From Cryobacterium tagatosivorans (GTDB lineage: Bacteria > Actinomycetota > Actinomycetes > Actinomycetales > Microbacteriaceae), in NCBI RefSeq assembly GCF_004402215.1, contig NZ_SOEZ01000075.1, positions 1-64,000 on the forward strand: a stretch of DNA of 64,000 nt. The letters are read 5' to 3'. The translations under genes were made by a program, and so were the position numbers. A model generated the notes under the pieces. The model saw only the letters and a list, made by a program, of their open reading frames with translations. It ran no database searches and was not told the DNA's origin. This document shows, in pieces, positions 35,482 through 45,157 of this stretch (the first letter of the stretch is position 1; each line of letters opens with the position of its first letter).

Positions 35482-36825
35482 ATGAGCGTGAAGAATCACC
35501 GCCGACTCATCATCCCGACCGCCGCTCTCGCCGCGATCGGGCTCGCCCTGACCGGCTGCACGGGCGACACCGCCGGGGGAGACAAGGCGAACACCGAGTG
35601 TGCCGACTACGACGCCTACGGGACGTTCGACTCCGGCACGGAGGTCAACATCTACGGCACGATCCTCGAGGTTGAGGCCGACCGCCTGCAGGAGTCCTGG
35701 AAGGACTTCGAAACCTGCACCGGCATCGACGTCGTGTACGAGGGCAGCGCCGAGTTCGAGGAGCAGATCAACGTTCGGGTCCAGGGTGGGAACCCGCCGG
35801 ACCTCGGGATCACGCCCCAGCCCGGACTCGTGGCCGACCTGGCCCGGTCAGGCGCGCTGCTGCCGGCACCGAAGGCCGTCGCGGATAACGTGAAGGAGTT
35901 CTGGTCCGAGGACTGGGCCGGTTACGGCACGGTCGACGGGGAACTCGTCGGTTCGCCGCTGATGGCGAGCGTCAAGGGCTACGTCTGGTACTCGCCCTCC
36001 ACGTTCAAGGACAACGGCTGGGAGGTTCCCACCACCCTCGACGAGCTCAGCGCCCTCACCGACAAGATCGCCAAGACCGAGACCAAGCCCTGGTGCGTCG
36101 GCTTCGCCTCGGGAGTCGCCACCGGCTGGCCCGGAACGGACTGGGTGGAGGACATGGTGCTTCGCCTGTCCGGACCCGAGGTCTACGACCAGTGGGTCAC
36201 CCACGAGATCCCGTTCAACGACCCGGCCATCGCCGAGGCCTTCGACGAGGTTGGTGGCTTCATCAAGGACGAAGCCAACGTGAACGGCGGCCTCGGCGCG
36301 ATCAACTCGATCGCGACGACGGAGTTCGGTGACGCCGGGCTGCCCGTGCTCGAGGGAACGTGTGCCATGCACCACCAGGCCACGTTCTACGAGGGCTTCT
36401 GGCCGGAGGGAACCGAGGTCGCACCGGATGGCGACGTGTGGGCGTTCATCCTCCCCGGAACCGAGGCGGACGCGAACGCGGTCACCGGTGGTGGCGAGAT
36501 CGTCGCCGCCTTCAGCGACTCCAAGGAGACCGTCGCCGTGCAGACCTACCTGTCGAGCGACACCTGGGCGAACAACCGGGTGAAGCTGGGCGGCGTGATC
36601 AGCGCGAACAAGGGCCTCGACCCGGACAACGCGAGCAGTGAGCTGCTCTCGACCAGCGTCGAGATCCTGCAGAACCCGGACACGACGTTCCGCTTCGACG
36701 CGTCGGACCTCATGCCCGGGGCTGTGGGCGCAGGATCGTTCTGGAAGGGAATGGTCGACTGGATCGGCGGCAAGAGCACCACGGCGACCCTCGACTTCAT
36801 CGAGGGATCCTGGCCCAAGGAATAG
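35482..36825 (+). CDS. Carbohydrate ABC transporter substrate-binding lipoprotein
   Basis: A 447-residue lipoprotein. Signal sequence MSVKNHRRLIIPTAALAAIG ends in the lipobox LTGC (Cys near residue 30). Mature protein has the family-1 solute-binding pattern: VNIYGTILEVEADRLQESWKDFETCTGIDVVYEGSAEFEEQI, NPPDLGITPQPGLVADLARSGALLP, and C-terminal PGAVGAGSFWKGMVDWIGG. The closest known type is AglE-like alpha-glucoside binding. GAGGAGGAA precedes ATG 35482. First gene of an importer operon whose ATPase is not in the window. Confidence 0.9.
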   Translation: MSVKNHRRLIIPTAALAAIGLALTGCTGDTAGGDKANTECADYDAYGTFDSGTEVNIYGTILEVEADRLQESWKDFETCTGIDVVYEGSAEFEEQINVRVQGGNPPDLGITPQPGLVADLARSGALLPAPKAVADNVKEFWSEDWAGYGTVDGELVGSPLMASVKGYVWYSPSTFKDNGWEVPTTLDELSALTDKIAKTETKPWCVGFASGVATGWPGTDWVEDMVLRLSGPEVYDQWVTHEIPFNDPAIAEAFDEVGGFIKDEANVNGGLGAINSIATTEFGDAGLPVLEGTCAMHHQATFYEGFWPEGTEVAPDGDVWAFILPGTEADANAVTGGGEIVAAFSDSKETVAVQTYLSSDTWANNRVKLGGVISANKGLDPDNASSELLSTSVEILQNPDTTFRFDASDLMPGAVGAGSFWKGMVDWIGGKSTTATLDFIEGSWPKE

Positions 36826-36831
36826 GCCGAA

Positions 36832-36871
36832 CCTCGGGGGCCGTGCGGCAAACGCCGCACGGCCCCCGAGG
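36832..36871 (+). terminator. Intercistronic hairpin after the substrate-binding gene
   Basis: 18-bp arms (36832-36849 with 36854-36871) around AAAC, seven bases past the stop and without a T-run. Between a binding-protein gene and its permeases such a hairpin usually lowers or protects transcripts so that the binding protein is made in excess. Confidence 0.7.
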
Positions 36872-36912
36872 GCAACTCGCGTGACAGCACTCAATGGGGA
36901 GGCGGATTTCTC

Positions 36913-37884
36913 GTGACCACAAGCGATCTCATCGGCAAGATCATCCAGGTCCTCGTGGGCCTGGCCGCTTTCGCGGCCGTCCTCGGGCTCGTCCTGTTCT
37001 TCATCGACCGGGCGCCCAAGAAGGGCCGGGACGTCATCCAGCTGGTGGCCTTCCTGCTGCCCGCGATGATCCTGGTCGCGATCGGGCTGGTCTACCCGGC
37101 AATCCGAACGACCATCACCGCCTTCGGCGACAAGGCAGGCAACTTCATCGGCCTGGACAACTTCGTCTGGATGTTCACCCAGCCCGAGGCGCTGGTCACC
37201 CTCCGCAACACGGTCATCTGGGTGGTTCTCGTCCCCCTGGTGTCGACGATCGTCGGGCTCGCCTACGCGGTCTTCATCGACAAGTCGCGCGGGGAGAGGA
37301 TCTACAAGGCACTCGTCTTCATGCCCCTGGCCATTTCCTTCGTCGGCGCCGGCATCATCTGGAAGTTCGTCTACGAATACCGTCCGGCCGAGCGGGACCA
37401 GATCGGCCTGCTCAACCAGATCCTCGTCTGGTTCGGCCAGGAACCCGTGCTCTGGCTGCAGACGGAGCCGATCAACACGCTGCTGCTCATCGTGGTGCTG
37501 ATCTGGGTGGAGACCGGGTTCGCCATGGTCGTGCTGTCGGCCTCGATCAAGGGCGTCCCGATCGAGCAGCTCGAGGCGGCGGAGCTCGACGGGACGAACG
37601 CGTGGCAGCGCTTCCGCAACGTGACCCTGCCCAGCATCCGCGGCGGCCTCGTGGTCGTCGTGACGACCATCACCATCGCCACGCTGAAGGTCTTCGACAT
37701 TGTGCGGACGATGACCGGCGGCAACTTCAACACCAGTGTGGTCGCCAATGAGATGTACACGCAGGCGTTCCGAGCCGTCCAGCCGGGCCGTGGTGCAGCG
37801 CTGGCCCTCATCCTGTTCGTGCTGGTCCTGCCGATTGTGATTTACAACGTTCGCGTCATGCGTCAGCAGAAGGAGATCCGATGA
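36913..37884 (+). CDS. Carbohydrate ABC transporter permease, MalF/AglF-type
   Basis: A 323-residue inner-membrane permease with about eight transmembrane helices; the first two, before LDNFVWMF, form the N-terminal extension of MalF-type subunits. The ATPase-contacting EAA loop reads EAAELDGTNAWQRFRNVTLPSIRGG near residue 225. GTG 36913 lacks a strong ribosome-binding site. It partners with the next gene, with which it overlaps by four bases, in importing an oligosaccharide, probably an alpha-glucoside. Confidence 0.9.
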   Translation: MTTSDLIGKIIQVLVGLAAFAAVLGLVLFFIDRAPKKGRDVIQLVAFLLPAMILVAIGLVYPAIRTTITAFGDKAGNFIGLDNFVWMFTQPEALVTLRNTVIWVVLVPLVSTIVGLAYAVFIDKSRGERIYKALVFMPLAISFVGAGIIWKFVYEYRPAERDQIGLLNQILVWFGQEPVLWLQTEPINTLLLIVVLIWVETGFAMVVLSASIKGVPIEQLEAAELDGTNAWQRFRNVTLPSIRGGLVVVVTTITIATLKVFDIVRTMTGGNFNTSVVANEMYTQAFRAVQPGRGAALALILFVLVLPIVIYNVRVMRQQKEIR

Positions 37885-38873
37885 GCGACAACGTGGTCGA
37901 CCTGCCTCTTCCCGGCGCCGCCAAGCCCCGGGACACCACCTTCGAGGTCGTCGCCGCCGACCTCACCAAGGCCGGCCGAGTGAAGCGACGCCTCACCTCC
38001 CGGACCGCGACCATCGCCTCCCTGGTGATCGCCGTCATCTGGACGATCCCCACCTTCGGTCTCCTGCTGTCCTCGTTCCGGCCGGAGGAGCTGATCCGGA
38101 CGACGGGCTGGTGGACGGTCTTCCAGAATCCCGGTTTCACCCTCGACAACTACCGGGACGTGCTGTTCTCCTCGAGTTCGTCGGCGCCGCAGCTGGGCAG
38201 TTACTTCGTCAACTCCCTGGCGATCAGCATCCCGGCCACGATCTTCCCGCTGGTGCTCGCCTCGATGGCCGCCTACGCCTTCGCCTGGATCAAGTTCAAG
38301 TGGAGCGGCGCGCTCTTCGTGTTCATCTTCGCGCTGCAGATCGTGCCGATCCAGATGGCGCTGATCCCGCTGCTGCAGATGTTCACCACCGCGCTCCAGC
38401 CGATGCAGGAACAGATTCACGCCGCCATCCCGATCATCCCGGAAGACACCTACCTGCAGGTCTGGATCGCGCACACGATCTTCGCCCTGCCGCTGGCCAT
38501 CTTCCTGCTGCACAACTTCATCTCGGAGATTCCCTCGGAGGTGATCGAAGCCGCCAAGGTCGACGGGGCGAGCCACAGCCAGTTGTTCTTCCAGATCGTG
38601 CTGCCGCTGGCCCTGCCGGCCATTGCCTCCTTCGCGATCTTCCAGTTCCTCTGGGTCTGGAACGACCTGCTCGTGGCGCTCGTCTTCTCCGGCGGCACGG
38701 CGGATGTCGCGCCGCTGACCCAGCGATTGGCCGAGCTCAGTGGAAACCGGGGCCAGGACTGGCAACGCCTGACGGCGGGGGCGTTCGTGTCGCTCGTGGT
38801 GCCGCTGATCGTGTTCTTCAGCCTGCAGCGCTACTTCGTCCGCGGCCTGCTCGCGGGGTCGACCAAGGGGTAG
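37881..38873 (+). CDS. Carbohydrate ABC transporter permease, MalG/AglG-type
   Basis: A 330-residue permease with six transmembrane helices after a 40-residue cytosolic start. The family blocks are PTFGLLLSSFRPEELIRTTGWW, VNSLAISIPATIFPLVLASMAAYAFAW and the EAA loop EAAKVDGASHSQLFFQIVLPLALPAIASFAIFQFLWVWND. It couples by ATGA to the preceding permease gene. With no ATPase gene in the operon, it must use an MsiK-like shared ATPase encoded elsewhere, as is common in actinobacteria. Confidence 0.9.
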   Translation: MSDNVVDLPLPGAAKPRDTTFEVVAADLTKAGRVKRRLTSRTATIASLVIAVIWTIPTFGLLLSSFRPEELIRTTGWWTVFQNPGFTLDNYRDVLFSSSSSAPQLGSYFVNSLAISIPATIFPLVLASMAAYAFAWIKFKWSGALFVFIFALQIVPIQMALIPLLQMFTTALQPMQEQIHAAIPIIPEDTYLQVWIAHTIFALPLAIFLLHNFISEIPSEVIEAAKVDGASHSQLFFQIVLPLALPAIASFAIFQFLWVWNDLLVALVFSGGTADVAPLTQRLAELSGNRGQDWQRLTAGAFVSLVVPLIVFFSLQRYFVRGLLAGSTKG

Positions 38874-38910
38874 CTCCCCGGCGGGGGAATAGCGGGTCGG
38901 CCGGCGCGCT

Positions 38911-38916
38911 TAGGGT
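38911..38916 (+). promoter_or_regulatory. -10 box of a leaderless promoter for the ABC exporter
   Basis: TAGGGT is followed by AAGCGT and ATG 38923, so the mRNA probably begins at the ATG. No Shine-Dalgarno sequence is present. Confidence 0.6.
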
Positions 38917-38922
38917 AAGCGT

Positions 38923-40812
38923 ATGAGTGGAATGCACGGCGGCGGGAGTCCGCGCTCCCGCGTGAGCCGCGGGGATGTAGAAGCCCAGCGCGCCCAAAAC
39001 GCCGAGGCTCCGCCCATCCCGAACCTGCTCCGCCGCATCCTCGGACTGTTCGCGCCGCACCGCGCGGCGCTCGGCGTCACGATCGTGCTCGTGCTGATCG
39101 GCGCCGCGCTGTCGGTGCTGCCGCCGCTCCTCACCCAGCGCGCCTTCGACGAGGGGCTGTTCCCGCCCGGCGGAACCCCGAACCTGGAGCGGCTGGCCTT
39201 CCTGGTCGGGATGATGATCGCGGTCTACCTCGGCAGCGTCCTGCTCGGCGTCTGGCAGACCTGGCAGACCGCCACGGTCGGCAACACCGTGATGGGCGCG
39301 CTCCGGGTGCGCCTGTTCACCCACCTGCAGGCGATGGAGCTCAGCTTCTTCACCAGGACGAAGACCGGCGTCATCCAGTCCCGCCTGCAGAACGACGTCG
39401 GCGGTGTGGCGAGCGTGCTCACGAACACGATCTCCAGCGTGCTCGGCAACGTCGTCACGGTCATCGCCGCGTTCGTGGCGATGCTGCTGCTCAACTGGCA
39501 GCTGACGATCGTGGCCGTGGTCCTGATGCCCATTCTCGTCATCGCGCAGCGCCGCGTCGGCCAGGTCCGGGCGCGGATCGCCTCGAAGACGCAGGAGTCG
39601 CTCTCGGACATGACGGCGATCACCCAGGAGACCCTGAGTGTCTCCGGCATCCTGCTGTCGAAGAGCTTCACGCGCCAGGACACGGAGATCCGCCGCTACG
39701 CCGACGAGAACGACAACCAGATCCGGCTGCAGGTCAGCCAGCAGATGAGCGGCCAGTGGTTCTTCGCCATGGTCAGCATCTTCCTCTCCAGCATCCCGGC
39801 CATCGTCTACCTCGTGGCCGGCTCGCTCATGGCCAACGGCACCGCGGACATCACGCCGGGCACGATCGTGGCCTTCACGACAGTGCAGGCCCGGCTCCTG
39901 TTCCCCCTCCTCGGCCTGATGCGGGTCGCGCTCGACCTGCAGACCTCCAGCGCCCTCTTCGCCCGGATCTTCCAGTACCTCGACCTCGTTCCGGCGATCG
40001 GCGACGCGCCGGAGGCGCAGGCCGCGCCGGCCGCGGGCCCGGACGTCGGCCGGGTCGAGTTCGCGGGCGTCACGTTCCGCTACCCGGATGCCGCGGCCGA
40101 CTCCCGGCCCACCCTCGACAACGTCTCCTTCACGATCGAGCCGGGCCAGTTCGCCGCCTTCGTCGGGCCGTCCGGGGCCGGCAAGACCACCGTCTCCTAC
40201 CTCATCCCGCGGTTCTACGAGGCCTCGGCCGGGCGGGTGCTGTTCTCCGGCGTCGACGTGCGCGAGCTCGAGCAGAAGTCGCTCGTCTCCCACATCGGCA
40301 TCGTCAGCCAGGAGACCTACCTCTTCCACGCCACGATCGCCGAGAACCTGCGCTACGCCAGGCCCGACGCGACGGATGCCGAGCTCGAGGCGGCAGCGCG
40401 GGCCGCGAACATCCACGGCACGATCGCATCCTTCCCTGACGGCTACGCCACGGTGGTGGGCGAGCGCGGCTACCGGTTGTCCGGCGGAGAGAAGCAGCGG
40501 ATCGCGATCGCGCGGGTGCTGCTGAAGAACCCGGAAGTGCTCATCCTCGACGAGGCGACGAGCGCCCTGGACTCGATCTCGGAGCGGGTCGTGCAGGAGG
40601 CGCTCGACACGGCGAGCCGCGGACGGACCACCATCGCCATCGCGCACCGCCTGTCCACCGTCGTCGCGGCCGACGTCATCTTCGTCGTGGACGGGGGCCG
40701 CATCGTCGAGCGCGGCAGGCACGCCGAGTTGCTCGCGGCGAACGGCGTGTACGCGCGGCTCTACTCGGAGCAGATCACCTTCCCGTCGCCCTCGCGCCCG
40801 GTCGCCGACTGA
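38923..40812 (+). CDS. ABC exporter half-transporter (multidrug/lipid type)
   Basis: A 629-residue fused exporter. Six transmembrane helices span about residues 45-330 (type I exporter fold, with LRVRLFTHLQAMELSFFTRTKTGVIQSRLQNDV coupling helix). The ATPase part has A-loop Tyr in FRYPDA, Walker A GPSGAGKTT near 420, Q-loop GIVSQETYLF, signature LSGGEKQRIAIARVLL, Walker B VLILDEATSALD and H-loop AHRLSTV. It probably works as a homodimer to expel drugs or lipids. Start by a leaderless mRNA. Confidence 0.92.
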   Translation: MSGMHGGGSPRSRVSRGDVEAQRAQNAEAPPIPNLLRRILGLFAPHRAALGVTIVLVLIGAALSVLPPLLTQRAFDEGLFPPGGTPNLERLAFLVGMMIAVYLGSVLLGVWQTWQTATVGNTVMGALRVRLFTHLQAMELSFFTRTKTGVIQSRLQNDVGGVASVLTNTISSVLGNVVTVIAAFVAMLLLNWQLTIVAVVLMPILVIAQRRVGQVRARIASKTQESLSDMTAITQETLSVSGILLSKSFTRQDTEIRRYADENDNQIRLQVSQQMSGQWFFAMVSIFLSSIPAIVYLVAGSLMANGTADITPGTIVAFTTVQARLLFPLLGLMRVALDLQTSSALFARIFQYLDLVPAIGDAPEAQAAPAAGPDVGRVEFAGVTFRYPDAAADSRPTLDNVSFTIEPGQFAAFVGPSGAGKTTVSYLIPRFYEASAGRVLFSGVDVRELEQKSLVSHIGIVSQETYLFHATIAENLRYARPDATDAELEAAARAANIHGTIASFPDGYATVVGERGYRLSGGEKQRIAIARVLLKNPEVLILDEATSALDSISERVVQEALDTASRGRTTIAIAHRLSTVVAADVIFVVDGGRIVERGRHAELLAANGVYARLYSEQITFPSPSRPVAD

Positions 40813-40853
40813 GGCGCTGTCCTCCTGTTCGCGACCCACCGCTGTCAGGTTCA

Positions 40854-40906
40854 GTTGCGGAAAAAGTACCTTCATCTGCGCGATAAGGGTACTTTGTCCG
40901 CAACTC
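40854..40906. repeat. Intergenic palindrome of the TTGCGGA family
   Basis: GTTGCGGAAAAAGTACCTT (40854-40872) faces AAGGGTACTTTGTCCGCAACTC (40885-40906). It has nearly the same sequence as the palindrome at 30772-30824 and, like it, lies between convergent genes. Confidence 0.8.
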
Positions 40907-40987
40907 AGCCAGGGGGGCAGGGTCACGAGCGAGGGGGCGCGGTGCCTGGCTGGCGCGGGACTGGCGTGGGGCGGCGAACGCGAACGG

Positions 40988-41671
40988 CTAGGCGCGGGCG
41001 GCGAGCATGCTGGTCATGAGCTCGATCTCGGCGACCTGGCTGGTGACCACGGCCTGCGCGAACGAACGCACCGGCCTGTTGTCGCTGCGGTCCAGCACCC
41101 CCTCGGCCATCTCGACCGCCCCCTCGTGATGCGCGATCATCAGGGTCAGGAAGATCCGTTCGGCCTCCACGCCGGAGGCCGCGGTCAGCTCGGCGATCTG
41201 GGCGTCGGTGGCCAGCCCCGGCATGGCCAGGCCCTCACCCGCCGCCGCCGAATGGCCGTGCTCCTCGCCCGAGCGCCCCGGGCGGGTCATCCACATCATC
41301 GCCGGCTCCCGGCCGGCCTGGGGCAGGCCCCACTGGGTGAGCCAGCCGAAGAGCTGGCCGGACTGCTGCGCCTGGGTCGTGGCGATGTCGTAGGCGAGCA
41401 GGCGCACGGCCGGGTCATCCGTGCGGTCGCGCACGACCAGCGCCAGCTGGACACCCTGGTTGTGGTGCACCTGCATATCGCGGGCGAACCCCGCCTCCGC
41501 GCTGGTGCCGGAGGGCGGGGCGTCGGCGAGCGTGCTCAGCCGGCCGAGCGAGAACGCGGCGATCCCTACGACGGCGGAGATCACGACGACGGCGACGATG
41601 AGCGCAAGGCGGCCGGGGAGGGCGCGGGTCCCGGGCACGGGAGTCGGCCTAGGAGACCTTGCCGGGTGCAT
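40988..41671 (-). CDS. DUF305 family membrane-anchored protein
   Basis: A 227-residue protein with one N-terminal transmembrane helix (residues ~22-44: RLALIVAVVVISAVVGIAAFSLG). The extracytoplasmic part has two His-rich helices, FARDMQVHHNQGVQLALVV and FLTLMIAHHEGAVEMAEGVLD, the paired H-H-x-x-x motif of DUF305 (ferritin-like CopM-type), which in some members binds copper or silver. ATG 41671 lies inside the 3' end of the DUF3105 gene (23-base overlap), so they are co-translated. Exact function unknown. Confidence 0.85.
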   Translation of the reverse strand: MHPARSPRPTPVPGTRALPGRLALIVAVVVISAVVGIAAFSLGRLSTLADAPPSGTSAEAGFARDMQVHHNQGVQLALVVRDRTDDPAVRLLAYDIATTQAQQSGQLFGWLTQWGLPQAGREPAMMWMTRPGRSGEEHGHSAAAGEGLAMPGLATDAQIAELTAASGVEAERIFLTLMIAHHEGAVEMAEGVLDRSDNRPVRSFAQAVVTSQVAEIELMTSMLAARA

Positions 41672-42338
41672 CGATTCCCCCGGTGCACGGGGAACCGATC
41701 TCCGGGGCGAGGCCGCCCTGCCAGTACTCCTCGAAAAACGCGGGGATGCGCTTGTCCGAGACCGACTCGAGCTGCAACTGCGCATTCCAGCCGCTCAGCA
41801 CGATCGGCGACGGCAAGCCGTCATAGGGGGAGAGCACGACGAAGGTGGACGGCAGCTGCAGCCGGAGGGCCTCGAGGTCGGCCTTGCTGATCGAGGAATC
41901 GTAGGTCACCCAGATCGCGCCGTGCTCGAGCGCATGCACCGCGTTCTCATTGGGCACGGGCTCCGTGTACACGCCGCAGTTCAACCAGACGGGGTTGTGC
42001 TCGCCGCCGGCCGGCGGGGTCTGCGGGTAGTCAACCGCCGTTTCCACATGCCCCGCGGGATTCTCGAACGTCTCCACGCCCGCGATCGTGGCGCCGTCGC
42101 TGCCCGGCTCGTAGGTCGCCTCCGGCGCCTTCTGCGGTGTGAGGACCACGGAGAGGACCACCAGCGTGATGATCGCGAGGGCCGCGCCGATGCCGCCGAT
42201 GATCCAGGCCCGGCGGCGGACCGCGCTGCGCTTCTGCTGGCGGTGGTATTCCTCGAGCTTCTTCGCGCGCTGGGCGGCACGCTGCTGCTTGACGGTCGCG
42301 GTTTCCGACGAGGTGCTGGGGGGCGGTGCAGGGGTCAC
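41649..42338 (-). CDS. DUF3105 family membrane protein
   Basis: A 229-residue protein: a basic cytosolic start (KQQRAAQRAKKLEEYHRQQKR), one transmembrane helix (~48-70) and an outside domain with DUF3105 hallmarks (HVETAVDYPQTPPAGGEHNPVWLNCGVYTEPVPNENAVHALEHGAIWVTY). The conserved H-x-N, C-G-x-Y and H-A-L-E-H-G residues suggest a metal site. DUF3105 and DUF305 genes are commonly paired in actinobacteria, as here. GTG 42338 with GAGAGG six bases upstream. Confidence 0.85.
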   Translation of the reverse strand: MTPAPPPSTSSETATVKQQRAAQRAKKLEEYHRQQKRSAVRRRAWIIGGIGAALAIITLVVLSVVLTPQKAPEATYEPGSDGATIAGVETFENPAGHVETAVDYPQTPPAGGEHNPVWLNCGVYTEPVPNENAVHALEHGAIWVTYDSSISKADLEALRLQLPSTFVVLSPYDGLPSPIVLSGWNAQLQLESVSDKRIPAFFEEYWQGGLAPEIGSPCTGGIDAPGKVS

Positions 42339-42455
42339 GAGGGGCCTCTCTTGGTCTTCCTGAAATTCTATCCGAACGCATGCGCCGGGTTTCCGGCCCG
42401 CAGCCGGAGGCTCTCACAGCCTTTTCACAGCCTTTCGGGGGCATCCGGCCCTCCC

Positions 42456-42461
42456 TAGAAT
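42456..42461 (+). promoter_or_regulatory. Probable -10 box of the cbs-metB operon
   Basis: TAGAAT lies 67 bases before the ATG; a direct repeat CACAGCCTTT (near 42414-42434) stands where a -35 or regulator site would be. Weak evidence only. Confidence 0.35.
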
Positions 42462-42527
42462 GGGACCAGCGTTCGACTGGGCGTCGTGCAGCCAGACTGC
42501 CCGGCGTTGCCCCACAACGGAGGATCC

Positions 42528-43889
<1,362 letters not shown>

Positions 43890-43907
43890 CCAGAGAGAAG
43901 GAACGCC

Positions 43908-45062
43908 ATGGCCAGGAAGCACAACTTCGACACCGTCGCCATCCACGCCGGGCAGGAGTTCGACCCGACGACCGGCGCGGTGATCCCGCCGATCTACCAG
44001 ACCTCCACCTTCGTGCAGGAGAGCATCGGCGAACTCCGCGGCGGCTACGAGTACAGCCGCGGCGGGAACCCCACCCGGACCGCGCTCGAAACCCTGCTTG
44101 CCGCCCTCGAGGGCGGCAAGCACGGCCTCTCCTTCGCCAGCGGTCTCGCCGCGGAGGACACCCTGCTGCGGGCGATCCTCTCGCCCGGCGACCACATCGT
44201 GCTCGGCAACGACGTCTACGGCGGCACGCACCGGCTGATCGAGCGCGTGCACGGGCCGTGGGGCGTGCGCAACACGACCGTCGAAATGTCCGACCTGCGC
44301 GCCGTCGAACAGGCGATCATCCCCGGGGAGACGAAGGTCCTCTGGGTCGAGACCCCGAGCAACCCGCTGATGAAGATCAGCGACATCGCCGAGCTGGCCG
44401 ACATCGGCCACCGCGCCGGACTCGTCGTCGTCGTCGACAACACCTTCGCCTCGCCCGCCCTGCAGCACCCGCTGGCGCACGGCGCCGACGTGGTGGTGCA
44501 CTCGACGACCAAGTACCTCGGCGGGCACTCCGATGTGCTCGGCGGCGCGCTGATCATGGACGACGACGAACTGGCCGAGAAGGCCAGGTTCCTCCAGTTC
44601 GCGGCCGGCCCGGTCTCCGCGCCGCTCGACGCCTGGCTGACCATCCGCGGAATCAAGACCCTGGCCGTGCGGATGGACCGCCACTGCCGCAACGCGCAGG
44701 CGATCGCCGAGCACCTGGACGGGCATCCCGCGATCAGCGCCGTCTACTACCCGGGCCTGCCCAGCCACCCCGGCCACGAACTGGCCAGGCAGCAGATGAG
44801 CGGGTTCGGCGGGATGATCTCGATCGCGTTCGCCAGCGGGGCGAAGGCCGCGCGCAAGTTCGCCGAGTCGATGACGCTGTTCCAGCTGGCCGAGTCGCTC
44901 GGCGGCGTGGAGTCGCTCGTGAACTACCCCTCGGAGATGACGCACGCCTCGGTGCGCGGCACCGCCCTCGAGGTGCCGGACAACGTCGTGCGCCTGTCGG
45001 TCGGGATCGAAGACATCGCCGACCTGATCGACGACCTGGACCGCGCACTGCCCCGCAAGTAG
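43908..45062 (+). CDS. metB: Cystathionine gamma-synthase/gamma-lyase
   Basis: A 384-residue Cys/Met-metabolism PLP enzyme. Motifs: YEYSRGGNPTRTALE, SFASGLAAEDTLLRAIL, VLWVETPSNPLMKISDIA, PLP lysine in HSTTKYLGGHSDVLGG near residue 200, and C-terminal SLGGVESLVNYPSEMTHASV. It makes or cleaves cystathionine; with a cystathionine beta-synthase next to it, gamma-lyase activity in reverse transsulfuration is as likely as gamma-synthase activity. AGAAGG precedes ATG 43908. Confidence 0.92.
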   Translation: MARKHNFDTVAIHAGQEFDPTTGAVIPPIYQTSTFVQESIGELRGGYEYSRGGNPTRTALETLLAALEGGKHGLSFASGLAAEDTLLRAILSPGDHIVLGNDVYGGTHRLIERVHGPWGVRNTTVEMSDLRAVEQAIIPGETKVLWVETPSNPLMKISDIAELADIGHRAGLVVVVDNTFASPALQHPLAHGADVVVHSTTKYLGGHSDVLGGALIMDDDELAEKARFLQFAAGPVSAPLDAWLTIRGIKTLAVRMDRHCRNAQAIAEHLDGHPAISAVYYPGLPSHPGHELARQQMSGFGGMISIAFASGAKAARKFAESMTLFQLAESLGGVESLVNYPSEMTHASVRGTALEVPDNVVRLSVGIEDIADLIDDLDRALPRK

Positions 45063-45082
45063 CGGTTCCGCGCGGCCGGAGA

Positions 45083-45126
45083 CGGAATGGCAGTTTCTTG
45101 TCAGAGTATGTCGTTTCTGCCATTTC
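45083..45126. repeat. Intergenic inverted repeat after metB
   Basis: CGGAATGGCA (45083-45092) faces TGCCATTTCG (45117-45126) across 24 bases; 9 of 10 positions pair. It is the weakest of the intergenic palindromes but has the same size and placement. Confidence 0.5.
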
Positions 45127-45157
45127 GCCGGCGGCGCCGACCGGGCAGCATGGAGTC

